A stretch of DNA of 64,000 nt, taken from positions 2,046,001-2,110,000 of the forward strand of contig NZ_JAGQAG010000001.1 in NCBI RefSeq assembly GCF_021405525.1, written 5' to 3'. This document shows, in pieces, positions 45,309 through 54,322 of the stretch (positions are counted from its first letter, which is position 1; every line of letters begins with the position of its first letter). The stretch comes from Ruegeria pomeroyi. GTDB taxonomy: Bacteria > Pseudomonadota > Alphaproteobacteria > Rhodobacterales > Rhodobacteraceae. A program made the position numbers and the translations under genes. The notes under the pieces were generated by a model. That model was given only the letters and a program-made list of their open reading frames with translations. It did no database searches and was not told the DNA's origin.

Positions 45309-46634
45309 ATGACATTCCGCTGGCTCAAACACTATATGCCGCGCAGCCTCTATGCCCGGGCGGCCATCATCATCGTCGTGCCGGTGGTGGCGGTGCAGAT
45401 CGTGGTTTCGGTGGTCTTTCTGCAACGGCATCTGGAGGATGTGACCACCCAGATGACGCTGACCGCCGTGCGCGAGATCGAACTGATCATGGGCCAGGTC
45501 GCCGGCACCGAAACCCAGGCCCAGGTTCAGGCGCGGCTGCGGCCGGCTCTCGACGCCTTGCAGGTCAGTCTGCGATTCGTGAATGACGGCGACGTGCCCT
45601 CAGACGATCTGCGACCCTGGTATGACTATACCGGCCGACAGGTAGAACACGTTCTGCGCAGCAGGGTGCAGGATGTGATCGCGGTGGAACTGCCCGATAC
45701 CCGGGTGGTGCGGCTCTATCTGGGCAGCGCGCTGGGTCCGGTCGAGCTGATCTTCGACCGCCGCCGCATGTCGCCCGCCGCGCCGCACCAGCTGATCGTG
45801 ACGATGGTGGCCTTTGGTCTGTTGATGACCGTGATTGCCTTTCTCTACATGCGCAACCAGCTCAGGCCGGTCAAACGGCTGGCCGATGCGGCGCAGGCTT
45901 TTGGCCGGGGTCATACGGTTCCCTATTACCCCTCGGGCGCCATCGAGGTACGGGCAGCCGGCAGCGCCTTTCTGGACATGCGCGCGCGGATCGAACGGCA
46001 GATCGAACAGCGCACCCTGATGCTCTCGGGGGTCAGCCACGATCTGCGCACACCGCTGACCCGGTTGAAACTGGGACTGGCGATGATCGACGAAGAGGAT
46101 GCCGCGCCCATGTTGCAGGACGTGGCCGAGATGCAGCAGATGCTGGACGCGTTCCTCGATTTTTCGCGTGGAGTGTCTGAAAGCACACCCGAAAAGGTCG
46201 ATCCGGTCGCCTTGCTGAAGCAGGTGGTGGAGGATGCCCGTCGCGCCGACCGCAATGTCGCGCTGGTGGCCTGCGAGGTGCCCGAGGGCGATACCGTCAC
46301 CTTGCGGCCCACAGCGATCCGCCGCGCGGTCGAGAACCTGATTGCCAACGCCGTTCGCTATGGAACCAGGGTCGAGGTCAGTCTGGCGGTCACGCCAAAG
46401 TTCCTGCGCATCCGGGTCGAGGATGACGGTCCCGGTATTCCCGCCGACAAGCGCGCCGAGGCGGTGAAACCGTTCCAGCGGCTGGATGCGTCGCGCAACC
46501 AGAACCAGGGCGGCGGCGTGGGCCTGGGCCTTGCCATCGTTGCCGATATTGCCCGCGCCCATGGCGGCGCGCTCCGGCTGGGTGACAGTGAACGGTTGGG
46601 GGGTCTCTGCGCCGATATCGTGATCGGACGCTGA
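45309..46634 (+). CDS. Sensor histidine kinase, EnvZ-like, orphan
   Basis: A 441-residue membrane kinase. Two transmembrane helices (about 17-38 and 160-180) enclose a periplasmic sensor of about 120 residues. A HAMP domain (about 182-235) leads to the HisKA phosphoacceptor H244 in GVSHDLRTPLTR, then the N box (ENLIANAVRYG) and G boxes (DDGPGIP, GGGVGLGLAI) of the ATPase. The layout equals EnvZ, the osmosensor. No response-regulator gene is next to it, so its partner lies elsewhere. The start follows GGGGTAGGT. Confidence 0.9.
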   Translation: MTFRWLKHYMPRSLYARAAIIIVVPVVAVQIVVSVVFLQRHLEDVTTQMTLTAVREIELIMGQVAGTETQAQVQARLRPALDALQVSLRFVNDGDVPSDDLRPWYDYTGRQVEHVLRSRVQDVIAVELPDTRVVRLYLGSALGPVELIFDRRRMSPAAPHQLIVTMVAFGLLMTVIAFLYMRNQLRPVKRLADAAQAFGRGHTVPYYPSGAIEVRAAGSAFLDMRARIERQIEQRTLMLSGVSHDLRTPLTRLKLGLAMIDEEDAAPMLQDVAEMQQMLDAFLDFSRGVSESTPEKVDPVALLKQVVEDARRADRNVALVACEVPEGDTVTLRPTAIRRAVENLIANAVRYGTRVEVSLAVTPKFLRIRVEDDGPGIPADKRAEAVKPFQRLDASRNQNQGGGVGLGLAIVADIARAHGGALRLGDSERLGGLCADIVIGR

Positions 46635-46654
46635 CCCGACGAATGCGGAGAATA

Positions 46655-46730
46655 TGGTAGGCCCGGCAGGATTTGAACCCGCAACCAAAGCGTTATGAGC
46701 GCTCTGCTCTAACCGTTGAGCTACAGGCCC
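46655..46730 (-). tRNA. tRNA with CAU anticodon (tRNA-Ile2 or elongator tRNA-Met)
   Basis: A 76-base cloverleaf on the minus strand starts GGGCCTGTAGCTC, has anticodon loop GCTCATAAC (CAT), T-arm GCGGG-TTCAAAT-CCTGC, discriminator A and encoded CCA. The short D-loop (CAACGGTTAGAG) resembles lysidine-modified tRNA-Ile2, which reads AUA, more than elongator tRNA-Met, but I cannot separate the two with certainty. The terminal acceptor pair appears to be G1-U72. It lies between the kinase gene and purM, antisense to both. Confidence 0.88.
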
Positions 46731-46836
46731 GCCATGGGCCATGCCTAACACGATCCGCACCCGCGTCAAGCCTGACCGTTGCATGCAAGGGCGCAATGCA
46801 CTAACTCCGCGCGCAAGCAATCGTGAGGATGAACCG

Positions 46837-47883
46837 ATGACAGCGGGCAAGAACGGTATGACCTATGCCGAGGCGGGTGTGGATATCGACGCGGGCAACG
46901 CCCTGGTCGACCGGATCAAGCCGGCCGCCAAGCGCACCAATCGCCCCGGCGTGGCCAGCGGGCTGGGGGGCTTTGGTGCGCTCTTCGACCTCAAGGCGGC
47001 GGGGTATCAGGATCCGGTCCTGGTGGCCGCGACCGATGGGGTCGGAACCAAGCTGCGCATCGCGATCGACACCGGGCTGGTCGACGGCGTCGGCATCGAC
47101 CTGGTTGCCATGTGCGTCAACGATCTGGTTTGCCAAGGCGCCGAGCCCTTGTTTTTCCTCGACTATTTCGCGACCGGCAAGCTTGAAACCGACACGGCCG
47201 CCCGCATCATCGAAGGCATTGCCGAGGGCTGCGTGCAATCGGGCTGCGCCCTGATCGGTGGCGAGACGGCGGAAATGCCCGGCATGTATCCGGCAGGCGA
47301 TTTCGATCTGGCGGGCTTTGCCGTCGGCGCGATGGAGCGCGGCACCGCGCTCCCCGAAGGCGTGGCAGAGGGTGACGTGCTGCTGGGCCTCGCCTCGAAC
47401 GGGGTGCATTCCAACGGCTATTCGCTGGTGCGCAAACTGGTGGAAATCTCGGGCAATACCTGGGAATCGGACTGCCCCTTTGGCCCCGGCAAGCTGGGTG
47501 AGGCGCTGCTGGCGCCGACCCGGCTTTATGTGACCCAGGTTCTATCGGCGATCCGCGCCGGTGGCGTACATGCGCTGGCCCATATCACCGGCGGTGGCCT
47601 GACCGAGAACCTGCCGCGTGTTCTGCCCGAGGGCATGGGCGCCACCATCGACCTCGACACTTGGGATCTGCCGCCGGTGTTCCGTTGGATGGCCGAGACC
47701 GGCGGCATCGCCGAGGGTGAAATGCTCAAGACCTTCAACTGCGGTATCGGCATGATCGTGGTCTGTGCCGCCGACCGGGCCGAGGCGCTGACCGAGTTGC
47801 TGAGGGCCGAGGGCGAAACTGTCGCCCGCATCGGCACCGTCACCCCCACGCCCGGCATCGCCTATACGGGCAAGCTGCTGTGA
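46837..47883 (+). CDS. purM: Phosphoribosylformylglycinamidine cyclo-ligase
   Basis: The 348-residue enzyme makes 5-aminoimidazole ribonucleotide in step five of purine synthesis. Conserved blocks are [14 protein letters not shown] at the start, [14 protein letters not shown] (about 63-76), [13 protein letters not shown] (about 144-156), [12 protein letters not shown] (about 186-197) and [16 protein letters not shown] (about 250-265). The ATG at 46837 has GAGGA seven bases upstream. The stop overlaps the purN start as GTGA, so the two purine genes are coupled. Confidence 0.97.
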   Translation: MTAGKNGMTYAEAGVDIDAGNALVDRIKPAAKRTNRPGVASGLGGFGALFDLKAAGYQDPVLVAATDGVGTKLRIAIDTGLVDGVGIDLVAMCVNDLVCQGAEPLFFLDYFATGKLETDTAARIIEGIAEGCVQSGCALIGGETAEMPGMYPAGDFDLAGFAVGAMERGTALPEGVAEGDVLLGLASNGVHSNGYSLVRKLVEISGNTWESDCPFGPGKLGEALLAPTRLYVTQVLSAIRAGGVHALAHITGGGLTENLPRVLPEGMGATIDLDTWDLPPVFRWMAETGGIAEGEMLKTFNCGIGMIVVCAADRAEALTELLRAEGETVARIGTVTPTPGIAYTGKLL

Positions 47884-48476
47884 GCCCAAAGCGCGTCGCG
47901 ATCCTGATCTCGGGCGGCGGGTCGAACATGGTCACGCTGGTCGACAGCATGACCGGCGACCACCCGGCGCGGCCCTGCCTGGTGCTGTCCAATGACGCAA
48001 ACGCGGGCGGGCTGGCCAAGGCCGCTGCGCGCGGCGTGGCCACCGCAGTGGTCGATCACCGCCCATATGGCAAGGACCGCGCCGCGTTCGAGGCCGAACT
48101 GATCAAGCCGATCCTCGACGCGGGCGCCGATATCGTCTGCCTGGCCGGGTTCATGCGGGTGCTCACGGCCGGATTCACCGACCGGTTCCAGGGCCGGATG
48201 CTGAACATTCACCCTTCGCTGCTGCCCAAGTACAAGGGGCTTCATACCCATGCCCGTGCGCTGGCCGCCGGTGATGCCGAACATGGCTGCACGGTGCACG
48301 AGGTGACGTCCGAGCTGGATGACGGCCCGATCCTGGGTCAGGCCCGTGTCTCGATCGAACCGGGCGACACACCGGAAACGCTTGCCGCCCGTGTGCTGAC
48401 CTGGGAACACAAACTCTATCCCGCGGTCCTGCGCCGCTTTGCCGGTGGCGACCGCCGCCCTGTCTGGCTGCCCTGA
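47880..48476 (+). CDS. purN: Phosphoribosylglycinamide formyltransferase
   Basis: The 198-residue enzyme transfers a formyl group from 10-formyl-THF to glycinamide ribonucleotide in step three of purine synthesis. Substrate loop ISGGGSNM is at 10-17. The active-site Asn-His motif [16 protein letters not shown] (about 108-123) and the Asp in [11 protein letters not shown] (about 142-152) are intact. The start codon is GTG within the GTGA overlap with purM. The pair purM-purN is a common operon in alphaproteobacteria. Confidence 0.97.
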   Translation: MSPKRVAILISGGGSNMVTLVDSMTGDHPARPCLVLSNDANAGGLAKAAARGVATAVVDHRPYGKDRAAFEAELIKPILDAGADIVCLAGFMRVLTAGFTDRFQGRMLNIHPSLLPKYKGLHTHARALAAGDAEHGCTVHEVTSELDDGPILGQARVSIEPGDTPETLAARVLTWEHKLYPAVLRRFAGGDRRPVWLP

Positions 48477-48596
48477 CGCAGGGACGGGCGTTCCATATGG
48501 GGTTTGCAGAGCAGGGGTGTTGGCCCTAAGGTGAGCGAAACCGACCCGTTCCGGGGGCACGGTCGGAACCAAGGAAAAGAACAAGATAAAAACCGT

Positions 48597-49754
48597 ATGA
48601 AGACCCTGACAACCACTCAAGAACTGGCCGCGTTCTGTACGGCGGCCGCCAGCCAACCTTATGTGACCGTCGATACCGAGTTTCTTCGGGAACGGACCTA
48701 TTACTCGAAACTCTGCCTGATTCAGCTGGCCTATCCCGGTGACGGCGACGACTGCGCCGTTCTGGTCGATCCGCTGGCCGAGGGGCTGGAGCTGGAACCG
48801 CTTTACACGCTGTTCCGCGATACCTCGGTGGTCAAGGTGTTCCATGCCGCCCGGCAGGATCTCGAGATTTTCTGGGTGGATGCGGGGGTGTTTCCCGAAC
48901 CGCTGTTCGACACCCAGGTCGCGGCCATGGTCTGTGGCTTTGGCGAGCAGGTCGGATACGAAACGCTGGTACGCAAGATCTGCCGGCAGGGGCTGGACAA
49001 GACCTCGCGCTTTACCGACTGGTCGCGCCGTCCGCTGACCGATGCGCAGAAAACCTATGCCCTGGCCGATGTCACCCATCTGCGCCAGATCTATGAACAT
49101 CTGGCCGCTGATCTGGCCAAGACCGGGCGCAGCCACTGGGTTGCCGAGGAATTGCGCACGCTGACCGACCCGGCAACCTATGACATTCGCCCCGAAGAGG
49201 CCTGGCGCCGCATCAAGACCCGCACCAACTCGGGCAAGTTCCTGGCGGTGGTGCGCGAACTGGCGCAGTTCCGCGAAAGCTATGCCCAGGACAACAACGT
49301 GCCGCGCAACCGGGTGTTCAAGGATGACGCGCTGATCGAGCTGGCCTCGACCAAGCCGCGCACCCATGCCGATCTGGGTGGTTCGCGGCTCTTGTTGCGC
49401 GAGGCACGCAAGGGGGCGATTGCCGACGGTATTCTGGCGGCCGTGGGGCGCGGGATCGACTGCCCGCCCGAGCGGATGCCCAAGGTGAAGAACGGGCGCG
49501 AGAACCTGCAGGTGAACCCGGCGCTGGCCGATCTGCTGCGGGTGCTGCTGAAGGCCAAGACCGAGAATGTGGGCGTTGCCGCCAAGCTGATCGCCAACAG
49601 CGCCGAGCTGGACCTGATTGCGGCCGGCGAACGCGACGTGCCGTCGCTGACCGGTTGGCGGCTGGAAGTGTTCGGCGCCGATGCGCTGCGGTTGTGTCAG
49701 GGTGAGATCGCGCTGGCCGCCAAGGGTCAGAATGTCGAGGTGGTGTCGCTGTAA
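48597..49754 (+). CDS. rnd: Ribonuclease D
   Basis: The 385-residue 3'-5' exonuclease trims tRNA precursors. The DEDDy active site is visible: D26 and E28 (VDTEFL), D88 (AARQDLEIF), and the DVTHLRQIY segment with the last Asp. An HRDC domain spans about 205-290 (EEAWRRIKTRTNSGKFLAVVRELAQFRE) and a C-terminal region follows. The ATG at 48597 lies after AAGGAAAAG with a rather long spacer; the frame is open 93 bases further upstream, but without a better start. It stands alone on the plus strand behind purN. Confidence 0.95.
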   Translation: MKTLTTTQELAAFCTAAASQPYVTVDTEFLRERTYYSKLCLIQLAYPGDGDDCAVLVDPLAEGLELEPLYTLFRDTSVVKVFHAARQDLEIFWVDAGVFPEPLFDTQVAAMVCGFGEQVGYETLVRKICRQGLDKTSRFTDWSRRPLTDAQKTYALADVTHLRQIYEHLAADLAKTGRSHWVAEELRTLTDPATYDIRPEEAWRRIKTRTNSGKFLAVVRELAQFRESYAQDNNVPRNRVFKDDALIELASTKPRTHADLGGSRLLLREARKGAIADGILAAVGRGIDCPPERMPKVKNGRENLQVNPALADLLRVLLKAKTENVGVAAKLIANSAELDLIAAGERDVPSLTGWRLEVFGADALRLCQGEIALAAKGQNVEVVSL

Positions 49755-49814
49755 CGCCAGCGCCGCCCGCCGGTATCCGAACAATCGCTCTGGCCGAGAC
49801 GCCGCCGCCGGGCC

Positions 49815-50339
49815 TTAGCGGCGCCGGGTTTCCAGAGCACCTTCCTTCGCCTCGACCCGGATCACCTTGATCCCGGCCAGATCCTGACGCGACACGCTGA
49901 CCGCCTCGCGGATGGTGCGGGTCTGGACCGGACCCTGTGGTGTCGCGTCCTCGGGATAGACCACACGGAACGCATAGGCGAGGATGCCGGCCTCGGTATT
50001 CTCGGGCGTCACGATCGGGCGCAGTTCGGTATTGAACGCGCCCTGGCGATTGGCAACGCCGACGACCGAAATGATGGCCCCCGTGGTGGTGGGCTCGACT
50101 TTCAGCTCGGTCACCTGTGTGATCAGGATGCTGCGGTCCTTGGGGTCGGGGCGCGCAAAGAGCCCCTTGCCGGAACTGTTGGGGATCAGCGGGTTGACGT
50201 CCTCGGACGCGGCAGCCTCGACCGGTGCCGGGGTCGAGGGGCCGAACCAGTTCGACGGATTGACCCGCGAGTCGCGCCAGCCGCCACAGGCCGTCAGCAC
50301 CGATCCGGCGGTCACGAGAGCAATCAGTGGTTTCAGCAT
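49815..50339 (-). CDS. Predicted lipoprotein
   Basis: A 174-residue protein with a lipoprotein signal peptide ending in the lipobox LTAC, with acylated Cys18, followed by GGWRDSRVNPSNWFG. The remainder is beta-rich and soluble. The order of residues (KDRSILITQVTELKVEPTTTGAIISVVGVANRQGAFNTELRP) has no motif I can name. It is probably an outer-membrane-anchored periplasmic protein conserved in roseobacters. It is convergent with rnd (60-base gap) and divergent from sufE across 145 bases. Confidence 0.8.
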   Translation of the reverse strand: MLKPLIALVTAGSVLTACGGWRDSRVNPSNWFGPSTPAPVEAAASEDVNPLIPNSSGKGLFARPDPKDRSILITQVTELKVEPTTTGAIISVVGVANRQGAFNTELRPIVTPENTEAGILAYAFRVVYPEDATPQGPVQTRTIREAVSVSRQDLAGIKVIRVEAKEGALETRRR

Positions 50340-50484
50340 GGGGTGCCCCGCAAGTCCTTGGTGTTGTCCTGTCTATCGGTTAGCGCATCGCGGCACGCTT
50401 GAAAAGCCATGGCAGGTCTGGACAGCGGGTCGGACGGGGCTTAGGTCACTGCTGACCCGCATATGACCCGAGCAGGAGCGAGAT

Positions 50485-50895
50485 ATGGCCAGCCCCGCCT
50501 TTGAGGAGATTGTCGAGGATTTCGAGTTTCTCGACGATTGGGAAGACCGCTATCGCCATGTGATCGAGCAGGGCAAGGCGATGGACCCGCTGGACGATGC
50601 GCTGAAAGTGCCCGCGACGCGGGTGCATGGCTGTGCCAGCCAGGTCTGGCTGCATCCGGTGATCGAGGATGGCGTGTTCCGCTTTGACGGGGACAGCGAT
50701 GCGATGATCGTACGCGGGCTGATCGCGGTCTTGCGCGCGCTCTACAACGGGGTGCCGGTGGCCGAGGTGGCGCGGATCGATGCGCGCGCCGAGCTGGCGC
50801 GGCTGGGGTTGAACGACCATCTGTCGGCGCAGCGCTCGAACGGGCTGCGATCCATGATCGAGCGGATTCGCGAAACGGCTGCTGCCGCCGCCTGA
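50485..50895 (+). CDS. sufE: Cysteine desulfuration protein SufE
   Basis: The 136-residue protein accepts sulfur from the cysteine desulfurase SufS and passes it to the SufBCD scaffold for Fe-S cluster assembly. The acceptor Cys50 lies in the conserved loop VHGCASQVW. LSAQRSNGLRSMIERIR near the C-terminus is the second family signature. GGAGCGAGAT precedes the ATG. The rest of the suf operon is not in this window. Its downstream neighbour, the WYL regulator, is convergent (6-base gap). Confidence 0.96.
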   Translation: MASPAFEEIVEDFEFLDDWEDRYRHVIEQGKAMDPLDDALKVPATRVHGCASQVWLHPVIEDGVFRFDGDSDAMIVRGLIAVLRALYNGVPVAEVARIDARAELARLGLNDHLSAQRSNGLRSMIERIRETAAAAA

Positions 50896-50901
50896 TCCGC
50901 G

Positions 50902-51612
50902 TCACGCAGGGTCGGGCAGGCAGGCCCGGTCCCGTTCGCGGAGTTTTTCGAGAAAGTCCCGCAACAGCGTCACCCGGCGCGGGCGAAAGCTTTCGCCGGT
51001 CTTTTGATAGCCTTCGATACGCGTGACGTGAAAGCTGCGAAAATCCTGTCGCTTGCAGCACCAGGCCAGCAGCATCACGCTGCGGTCATGATAGGACAGC
51101 GCCAGCGGATAGATACGTCGCCGGGTCCGGTCCTGTTTCAGATCGCGATAGCCGATGTCCAGCGCCTCTTCAGCCCACATTGCCTCGCGCAGCAGGGTCA
51201 TGTCGATGGTGGGTGTCGCGGGGGTGATCAGGCGTTGCACCAAGTTGACCGCGTGCATGGCCTGACGTTGCTGGCGTTCAGGCAGGGTGGCCAGGATCTT
51301 GACCAGCGCATCGCTTGCGGCCTGGGCCAGGTCGCTGTCTCCGCGCTGGGTCACATCGGCAAGCCCCAGTGTCAGCGCCTCGATCTCGATCTGGGTAAAG
51401 GTCTGCGGGGGCAGGGCGGGGTCCTCGACCATGGTATAGCCAAGCCCCGCCGCGCCCTCGATCCGGGCGCCTGCCGCCCGCAAACTGTCAATGTCGCGAT
51501 AGATCGTCCGCTCGGACACCTCCATCGCGGCGGCCAGCCGCGCGGCGGTCACCGGCGGGCGCAATCCCCGGATCAGGTGCAGCAGTCGGAACAGGCGGTC
51601 GGTCTTGGGCAT
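50902..51612 (-). CDS. YafY-type HTH/WYL-domain transcriptional regulator
   Basis: A 236-residue regulator. The N-terminal winged helix (about 1-60: DRLFRLLHLIRGLRPPVTAARLA, then VSERTIYRDIDSLR) binds DNA. The WYL-type domain (about 130-210) includes DIGYRDLKQDRTRRRIYPLALSYH and a short C-terminal WCX-like extension. WYL regulators sense ligands or nucleic acids. The ATG at 51612 is used; the frame extends 54 bases upstream into the promoter of the divergent glutathione transferase gene, the probable target. Confidence 0.88.
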   Translation of the reverse strand: MPKTDRLFRLLHLIRGLRPPVTAARLAAAMEVSERTIYRDIDSLRAAGARIEGAAGLGYTMVEDPALPPQTFTQIEIEALTLGLADVTQRGDSDLAQAASDALVKILATLPERQQRQAMHAVNLVQRLITPATPTIDMTLLREAMWAEEALDIGYRDLKQDRTRRRIYPLALSYHDRSVMLLAWCCKRQDFRSFHVTRIEGYQKTGESFRPRRVTLLRDFLEKLRERDRACLPDPA

Positions 51613-51706
51613 GGCAGAGTATGGCCGGAAACATCCTGACAGGAACTGGCAAGAGGGTACGGGCACATGGGGGCATCATCAACCCGACATGTCAAAGGTC
51701 AAAAAC

Positions 51707-52336
51707 ATGCCAACGCTCTACTACTCGCCAAATACCCGTGCCTCGCGCGTGATCGCACAGCTGATGCTGATGGGAAAACTGGATCAGGTCGAGGTGGTCA
51801 CTGTCGAGGTTCCGCGCTTTGACGGCAGCGGGCGGCGCGACCCGCGCAATCCCCACCCCGAGGGCAAGGTTCCCTTTCTGGTCACCGATGACGGTGAAGA
51901 GGTGCGCGAAAGCGCGGCCATCATGATGTATCTGGACGAACTGTTCGGCCAGCCCCTGAGCCCCGCCATCGGCGCGCCGGGGCGCGGCGCTTACCTTGGC
52001 TGGATGGCTTACTCGGGCGGGGTGCTGGAGCCGGTTCTGGTGGCCGCCTTTTCCGGGCTGGATCACCCGGCGCTGACCGAGACCTTTCGCGGCATGGATG
52101 AGGTCTGCGCCGTGCTGGAGAGGGGGGTGAAGGATCGGCCGTTCCTGTTGGGCGACACGGTGAGTGTCGCGGATATCCTGCTGGCCTCGCCCTTTCAGTG
52201 GGCGCCGCACCTGATGCCTGACACTCCGGCGATCAAGGCCTGGGTCGAGCGCGTCGGCAACAGCCTGGATGGCGCGGCAATCGCCGCTTATGAGGCAAGC
52301 GCCATGGCACGTCTGGACACGCTGAAAGAGGCCTGA
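51707..52336 (+). CDS. Glutathione S-transferase
   Basis: A 209-residue cytosolic GST. The N-terminal thioredoxin fold has YYSPNTRASRV with the catalytic Ser at about 13, GKVPFLVTDDGEEV with the cis-proline near 52, and ESAAIMMYLDE, the glutathione-binding Glu-Ser pair. The helical C-terminal domain includes LGDTVSVADILLASPF (about 148-163). The ATG at 51707 has AAAGG eight bases upstream; an ATG 18 bases earlier has none. It is divergent from the YafY-like regulator, which likely controls it. Confidence 0.88.
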   Translation: MPTLYYSPNTRASRVIAQLMLMGKLDQVEVVTVEVPRFDGSGRRDPRNPHPEGKVPFLVTDDGEEVRESAAIMMYLDELFGQPLSPAIGAPGRGAYLGWMAYSGGVLEPVLVAAFSGLDHPALTETFRGMDEVCAVLERGVKDRPFLLGDTVSVADILLASPFQWAPHLMPDTPAIKAWVERVGNSLDGAAIAAYEASAMARLDTLKEA

Positions 52337-52353
52337 GCAAGGAGCGCGCGGCG

Positions 52354-53019
52354 CTAGTCGCTGCGCGCGACACCGCCCGCCCAATCGGCAAGCGTTGTTT
52401 CCAGATCGCCATAGCCCGTGAAACGACGCTCGAATGCAAGGCCTAGCCGTTCGGCGCAGGCGCGCGCCTTTTCGGTCAGGACCGGATCGTCGGTCTGGGC
52501 CTGATAGACCAGCTTGGTGTAATTGCCGAACATCATCGGGATTAGGTCCGGGTGGCGGTCGAACCCCATTGGTTTCCATACAAACGCGTCGAATTGCCGG
52601 ACCAGGAAATCTGTCAGGTAAAAGGCGGTGATCTCGTCTTGCGAGACTTCGGCGAAGCGCGCGTTGCCTTCGAAGAAGGAATAGCAATGCGGCCCCTTGA
52701 CCATCTCGACCCCCAGCCGCTCGCACGCGGCCTCGAGCAGGCCGCCGGTGCCGCAATCGGCATAGACCACAAAAATCTGCTGATACGTGTCGCGGTGTCG
52801 CGCCACTGCCTCCTCGACCGCGGCGGTGATCCGTTCGGGATAGACATGCAGGATGGCGGGCAGGCAGGTCAGGTCCATATGGGTCCAGCCGTTGCGGTCG
52901 CGCAGCGCCAGGATCTCGCGGGCCAGCGCACCGCAGGCGATCAGCAGGATACGTGCGTCGCCGCTGCTCAGGCTGAGCCCGCTGCGGGTCAGTTGGGCGT
53001 CATCGGGGAGCATGGTCAT
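52354..53019 (-). CDS. DUF1638 domain protein
   Basis: A 221-residue soluble protein of DUF1638, recognised by LLIACGALAREILAL near 25-39, CLPAILHVYPERI, YADCGTGGLL near 85-94 and KGPHCYSFFEGNARF. Conserved Cys and His residues could bind metal. The family is typically found with corrinoid methyltransferase genes in archaea and alphaproteobacteria. Here the corrinoid protein gene lies 1.3 kb upstream on the same strand with a Hint-domain gene between them. Two ATGs (53019 and 53013) are possible starts. Confidence 0.82.
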   Translation of the reverse strand: MTMLPDDAQLTRSGLSLSSGDARILLIACGALAREILALRDRNGWTHMDLTCLPAILHVYPERITAAVEEAVARHRDTYQQIFVVYADCGTGGLLEAACERLGVEMVKGPHCYSFFEGNARFAEVSQDEITAFYLTDFLVRQFDAFVWKPMGFDRHPDLIPMMFGNYTKLVYQAQTDDPVLTEKARACAERLGLAFERRFTGYGDLETTLADWAGGVARSD

Positions 53020-53104
53020 GTCGGGACCGCCTTGTGCCGGTTGGTGTCAGGACAGAATGCCCAGTCCGGACCCGCAAAGGCAAGCGCGCTGGCGACGGGT
53101 GGTG

Positions 53105-54145
53105 TCAGGCGACCGACAGCAGCGCCTCGTGCTTGCGGATGGTGGGGCGGGCCAACGGTCCATAGGCGATCATGCCGTTTGCGGCCAGTTCGGGAAACAG
53201 CGCCAGGATTTCATCGCGCGCCTCTTTTTCAAGGCCAGTCCATCCCATCTGTCCGGGGTGGAAGCTTTCGGTCGGACACCCTTCGGCCCAGATGATTTCA
53301 TGCCGGTCGAACAACAGGTGGATATAGGTAACCTCGCTTCCGGGGGCAAACCTGATGTCGCGATTGTTGACCAGATGCTTGGCGGCCACCAATGCCTGAG
53401 AATGACCGGTGACCAGCTCGGCCCGCCAACCCTGGATCAGCATCCGGTGCTGGGGCGATACGATCAGGTCGCGGCGATTGTCCAGCGCCCCGGCGCAGAT
53501 CAGGACCGGCGCAAAGGCCCCGGTGGCGCGCACAGTGGTGCGCCCGATCCAGCGCAGCGGCTGGTTGCCATTGTCCAGCGTACGAATCTTGTCGCCCGCT
53601 TGTAGCTCCTCGATCAGGCGTGGCCCCTTGGGGGTTTCGATCATGGTGCCGGGGGTGAAACAGGTGACCAGCTGCCAGTCTTGCCGGTTAGCGGTCAGGC
53701 CCGAGAAATTGGCACCGCCCCCGGTCAGCCCGTCAAGCGTCAGCGACTGAATGATTCCCGCCTCAAGCGAAGATTGATCGGCATTGTCCGCAAATTCCGG
53801 CACCAGATAGGTATTGCCGTTCACGTCCTGGGCCAGCACCGCGGTAATGGTTGCCGTGCTGCCATCGGTATAGGTGATGGTGGCGTCATAGATGGCTGTG
53901 CCGTCAAAGGTTTGCGCCGGGCCGCCATCTACCGAGAATTGATCGGCCGGGCTGTTGTCCATGTCGAAGATACTGCCGGGATTGCCTACTGCGCTCCAGG
54001 TCACGGCGCTGTCGACCAGCGGGTTGGCAATCGTGCCAAAGGTCAAGCCAACCAAGGCACCGGCATTTTCGGCAGAATTGTTACCCTCGAACGTGTCGAT
54101 ATCGGCCAGATTGCCGAGGAACAACGCTGTGAATGTTGTTGGCAT
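53105..54145 (-). CDS. Hint (hedgehog/intein) domain protein
   Basis: A 346-residue protein without a clear signal peptide. Residues 1-155 form a Gly/Asp-rich, beta-type region. A Hint domain then begins at C162 in VTCFTPGTMIETPKGPRLIEELQAGDKI, the self-splicing nucleophile position, and contains SPQHRMLIQGW (block with conserved His). It continues to about 330. Roseobacters have many secreted Hint proteins, which may cleave or process themselves. It separates the DUF1638 and corrinoid-protein genes, which is odd if those form one pathway. Confidence 0.85.
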   Translation of the reverse strand: MPTTFTALFLGNLADIDTFEGNNSAENAGALVGLTFGTIANPLVDSAVTWSAVGNPGSIFDMDNSPADQFSVDGGPAQTFDGTAIYDATITYTDGSTATITAVLAQDVNGNTYLVPEFADNADQSSLEAGIIQSLTLDGLTGGGANFSGLTANRQDWQLVTCFTPGTMIETPKGPRLIEELQAGDKIRTLDNGNQPLRWIGRTTVRATGAFAPVLICAGALDNRRDLIVSPQHRMLIQGWRAELVTGHSQALVAAKHLVNNRDIRFAPGSEVTYIHLLFDRHEIIWAEGCPTESFHPGQMGWTGLEKEARDEILALFPELAANGMIAYGPLARPTIRKHEALLSVA

Positions 54146-54272
54146 GGGGCACCTGTCAGCAGCTTTGGGGCACTGACGAAAATTAGGCTCTGATGGTGGC
54201 CAAAGTCAGGGGGAATGTTGGCGGTTGTGTGACACTGGCAAATTTCAGCCACCCCAAGAGGTGATCGCAAAC

Positions 54273-54297
54273 AAAAAAGACCGCCCCGGAGGGCGGC
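54273..54297 (-). terminator. Terminator of the corrinoid-protein gene
   Basis: On the minus strand, GCCGCCC-tcc-GGGGCGGTC folds into a GC-rich stem (54281-54296), followed by TTTTTTG. It lies 26 bases after the stop of the corrinoid protein. Confidence 0.85.
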
Positions 54298-54322
54298 CTT
54301 TGAACATTGCAAGTATGGCGGC

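Noticed and set aside
48566-48582. GAAC...GAAC upstream of rnd as a possible SOS box
   Set aside because: The spacer is 9 bases instead of 7, and rnd is not a known SOS gene.
47862-49784. A 640-codon minus-strand frame across purN and rnd
   Set aside because: Both plus-strand genes are certain by motif; this is a codon-bias artefact.
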